Shown piece after piece: positions 44,057 to 44,585 of a DNA stretch of 44,585 nt. The DNA comes from Akkermansia muciniphila (GTDB taxonomy: Bacteria; Verrucomicrobiota; Verrucomicrobiia; Verrucomicrobiales; Akkermansiaceae). Made by a program: the position numbers and the translations under genes. The notes under the pieces are model-generated. The model was not told where the DNA came from. It worked only from the letters and a program-made list of their open reading frames with translations, and searched no databases. The DNA lies in assembly GCA_945883695.1 (NCBI GenBank), contig CAMCYK010000019.1, positions 1-44,585 of the forward strand. The letters run 5' to 3'. Each line of letters begins with the position of its first letter. The first letter of the stretch is position 1.

Positions 44057-44290
44057 ATGCCCGGCCGCGAATCGGTCGCCTGGATTCGCAAGGACTCGGT
44101 CGCCCTCGCCCGGCTGCGGGCGATCTTCGACGGCTCCGGCGGTTTCGACAAGGCGACCGTCGACAAGCTGCTCGCCGAAACCGGAGTCCCGCTGGTGCTC
44201 GCCTTGGTCAAGCGCGACACCAACGACGGCCGCAGCTTCATCGAAATCGAGGACTTCACCGCCGTCGGCTGGGGTCCCGCCGGCCGCTGA
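44057..44290 (+). CDS. Short hypothetical protein, probably a C-terminal fragment
   Basis: About 77 residues from the ATG at 44057 (GTG at 44051 is possible). The sequence ESVAWIRKDSVALARLRAIF, VDKLLAETGVPLVLALVK and FIEIEDFTAVGWG looks genuinely coding, with strand and helix alternation, but begins abruptly without a domain-like start. I do not recognise the family. It is divergent from the beta-barrel gene, which also lacks its normal N-terminus at the same place. Confidence 0.5.
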   Translation: MPGRESVAWIRKDSVALARLRAIFDGSGGFDKATVDKLLAETGVPLVLALVKRDTNDGRSFIEIEDFTAVGWGPAGR

Positions 44291-44342
44291 GCCCCGGAAT
44301 CCGCGCGACAAGCCGCCGCGTTCTGCTTGATTGCCCCGAACC

Positions 44343-44585
44343 ATGCTCAAACTCCCCGCCGTCACCGGTCTGATCCGCCGCCGCCTGCTGGTGAACTACC
44401 GGGTCGATCCCGCCGCGCTTGGGAGCATCCTGCCGGCCCGCTTCCGGCCGAAACTCCACCACGGCCACGCCATCGCCGGGATCTGCCTGATCCGGCTGGA
44501 AAGCATCCGCCCGCGCGGCTGGCCGGCCTGGAGCGGCATCACCAGCGAGAACGCCGCCCACCGCATCGCCGTGCTCTGGACCGAT
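44343..44585 (+). CDS. DUF2071 (YqjF-like) protein, 3' truncated by the window edge
   Basis: The first 81 residues are present from the ATG at 44343, and the frame is open to the end. LVNYRVDPAALGSILPARFRP, GHAIAGICLIRLESIRP and SENAAHRIAVLW match the start of the DUF2071/COG3361 family, whose fold is related to acetoacetate decarboxylase. Function is unknown. It begins 52 bp after the short fragment gene. Confidence 0.8.
   Translation, partial: MLKLPAVTGLIRRRLLVNYRVDPAALGSILPARFRPKLHHGHAIAGICLIRLESIRPRGWPAWSGITSENAAHRIAVLWTD

Noticed and set aside
1-44585. tRNA, rRNA or phage genes
   Set aside because: I read the gaps for tRNA-like arms and found none convincing. No rRNA, integrase, capsid or terminase sequence was recognised.

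Overview
The window is a chromosomal stretch of high-GC DNA that reads as a member of the Verrucomicrobiota, probably Verrucomicrobiales. The evidence is a Verru_Chthon cassette protein A, a PEP-CTERM protein, the DUF1501 plus DUF1549/DUF1553 cytochrome pair shared by Planctomycetes and Verrucomicrobia, secreted sulfatase and glycosidase genes, weak or absent Shine-Dalgarno sequences, and many palindromic intergenic repeats. Most genes are housekeeping. No rRNA, tRNA, CRISPR array, complete insertion sequence, integrase or phage gene was recognised. Both ends cut genes.

Left part (1-10.4 kb): a truncated beta-propeller di-haem protein, a PEP-CTERM protein and a His-rich outer-membrane protein form a secreted or envelope cluster. 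Facing them is an FG-GAP repeat protein. A System II cytochrome c maturation operon follows (lipoprotein, ResB/Ccs1, CcsA), then phosphatidylserine decarboxylase.

Middle (10.6-17.3 kb): a gamma-glutamylcyclotransferase-like domain fused to membrane helices; then obg flanked by two unrelated VapBC toxin-antitoxin modules; then a MATE exporter, YqgE/AlgH and MetX. The obg 3' end is present twice: once as the real end of obg and once beyond the first vapBC, where the second copy carries the start codon of the next gene. This looks like a small cassette insertion into the end of obg that rebuilt both gene ends.

17.3-28.5 kb: a low-GC orphan gene, a 650-bp gene-free stretch, the DUF1501/DUF1553 pair, a fasciclin protein, and a tightly overlapping envelope operon (LpxL-like acyltransferase with an extra C-terminal domain, ELM1-like protein, GT4 glycosyltransferase).

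28.5-40.6 kb: repeat-rich DNA, a P-loop kinase translationally coupled to a DUF4870 gene that carries an in-frame TGA, a sugar-phosphate isomerase-like protein, the Verru_Chthon A protein, gcvH and gcvT, an envelope trio (FmdB, a DUF2140/DUF2993-like protein, a Pro-rich protein), a BrnTA toxin-antitoxin pair and a VanZ-like protein.

Right end (40.6-44.6 kb): an overlapping sulfatase and clan GH-A glycosidase pair, a beta-barrel protein lacking a signal peptide, a short orphan reading frame, and the start of a DUF2071 protein.

The most unusual things are the obg 3'-end duplication around vapBC, the structured intergenic repeat families (one with compensatory stem changes, one made of 7-nt units in inverted orientation, one with 21-bp perfect inverted ends), a set of promoters that appear to yield leaderless mRNAs, and the interrupted DUF4870 gene.
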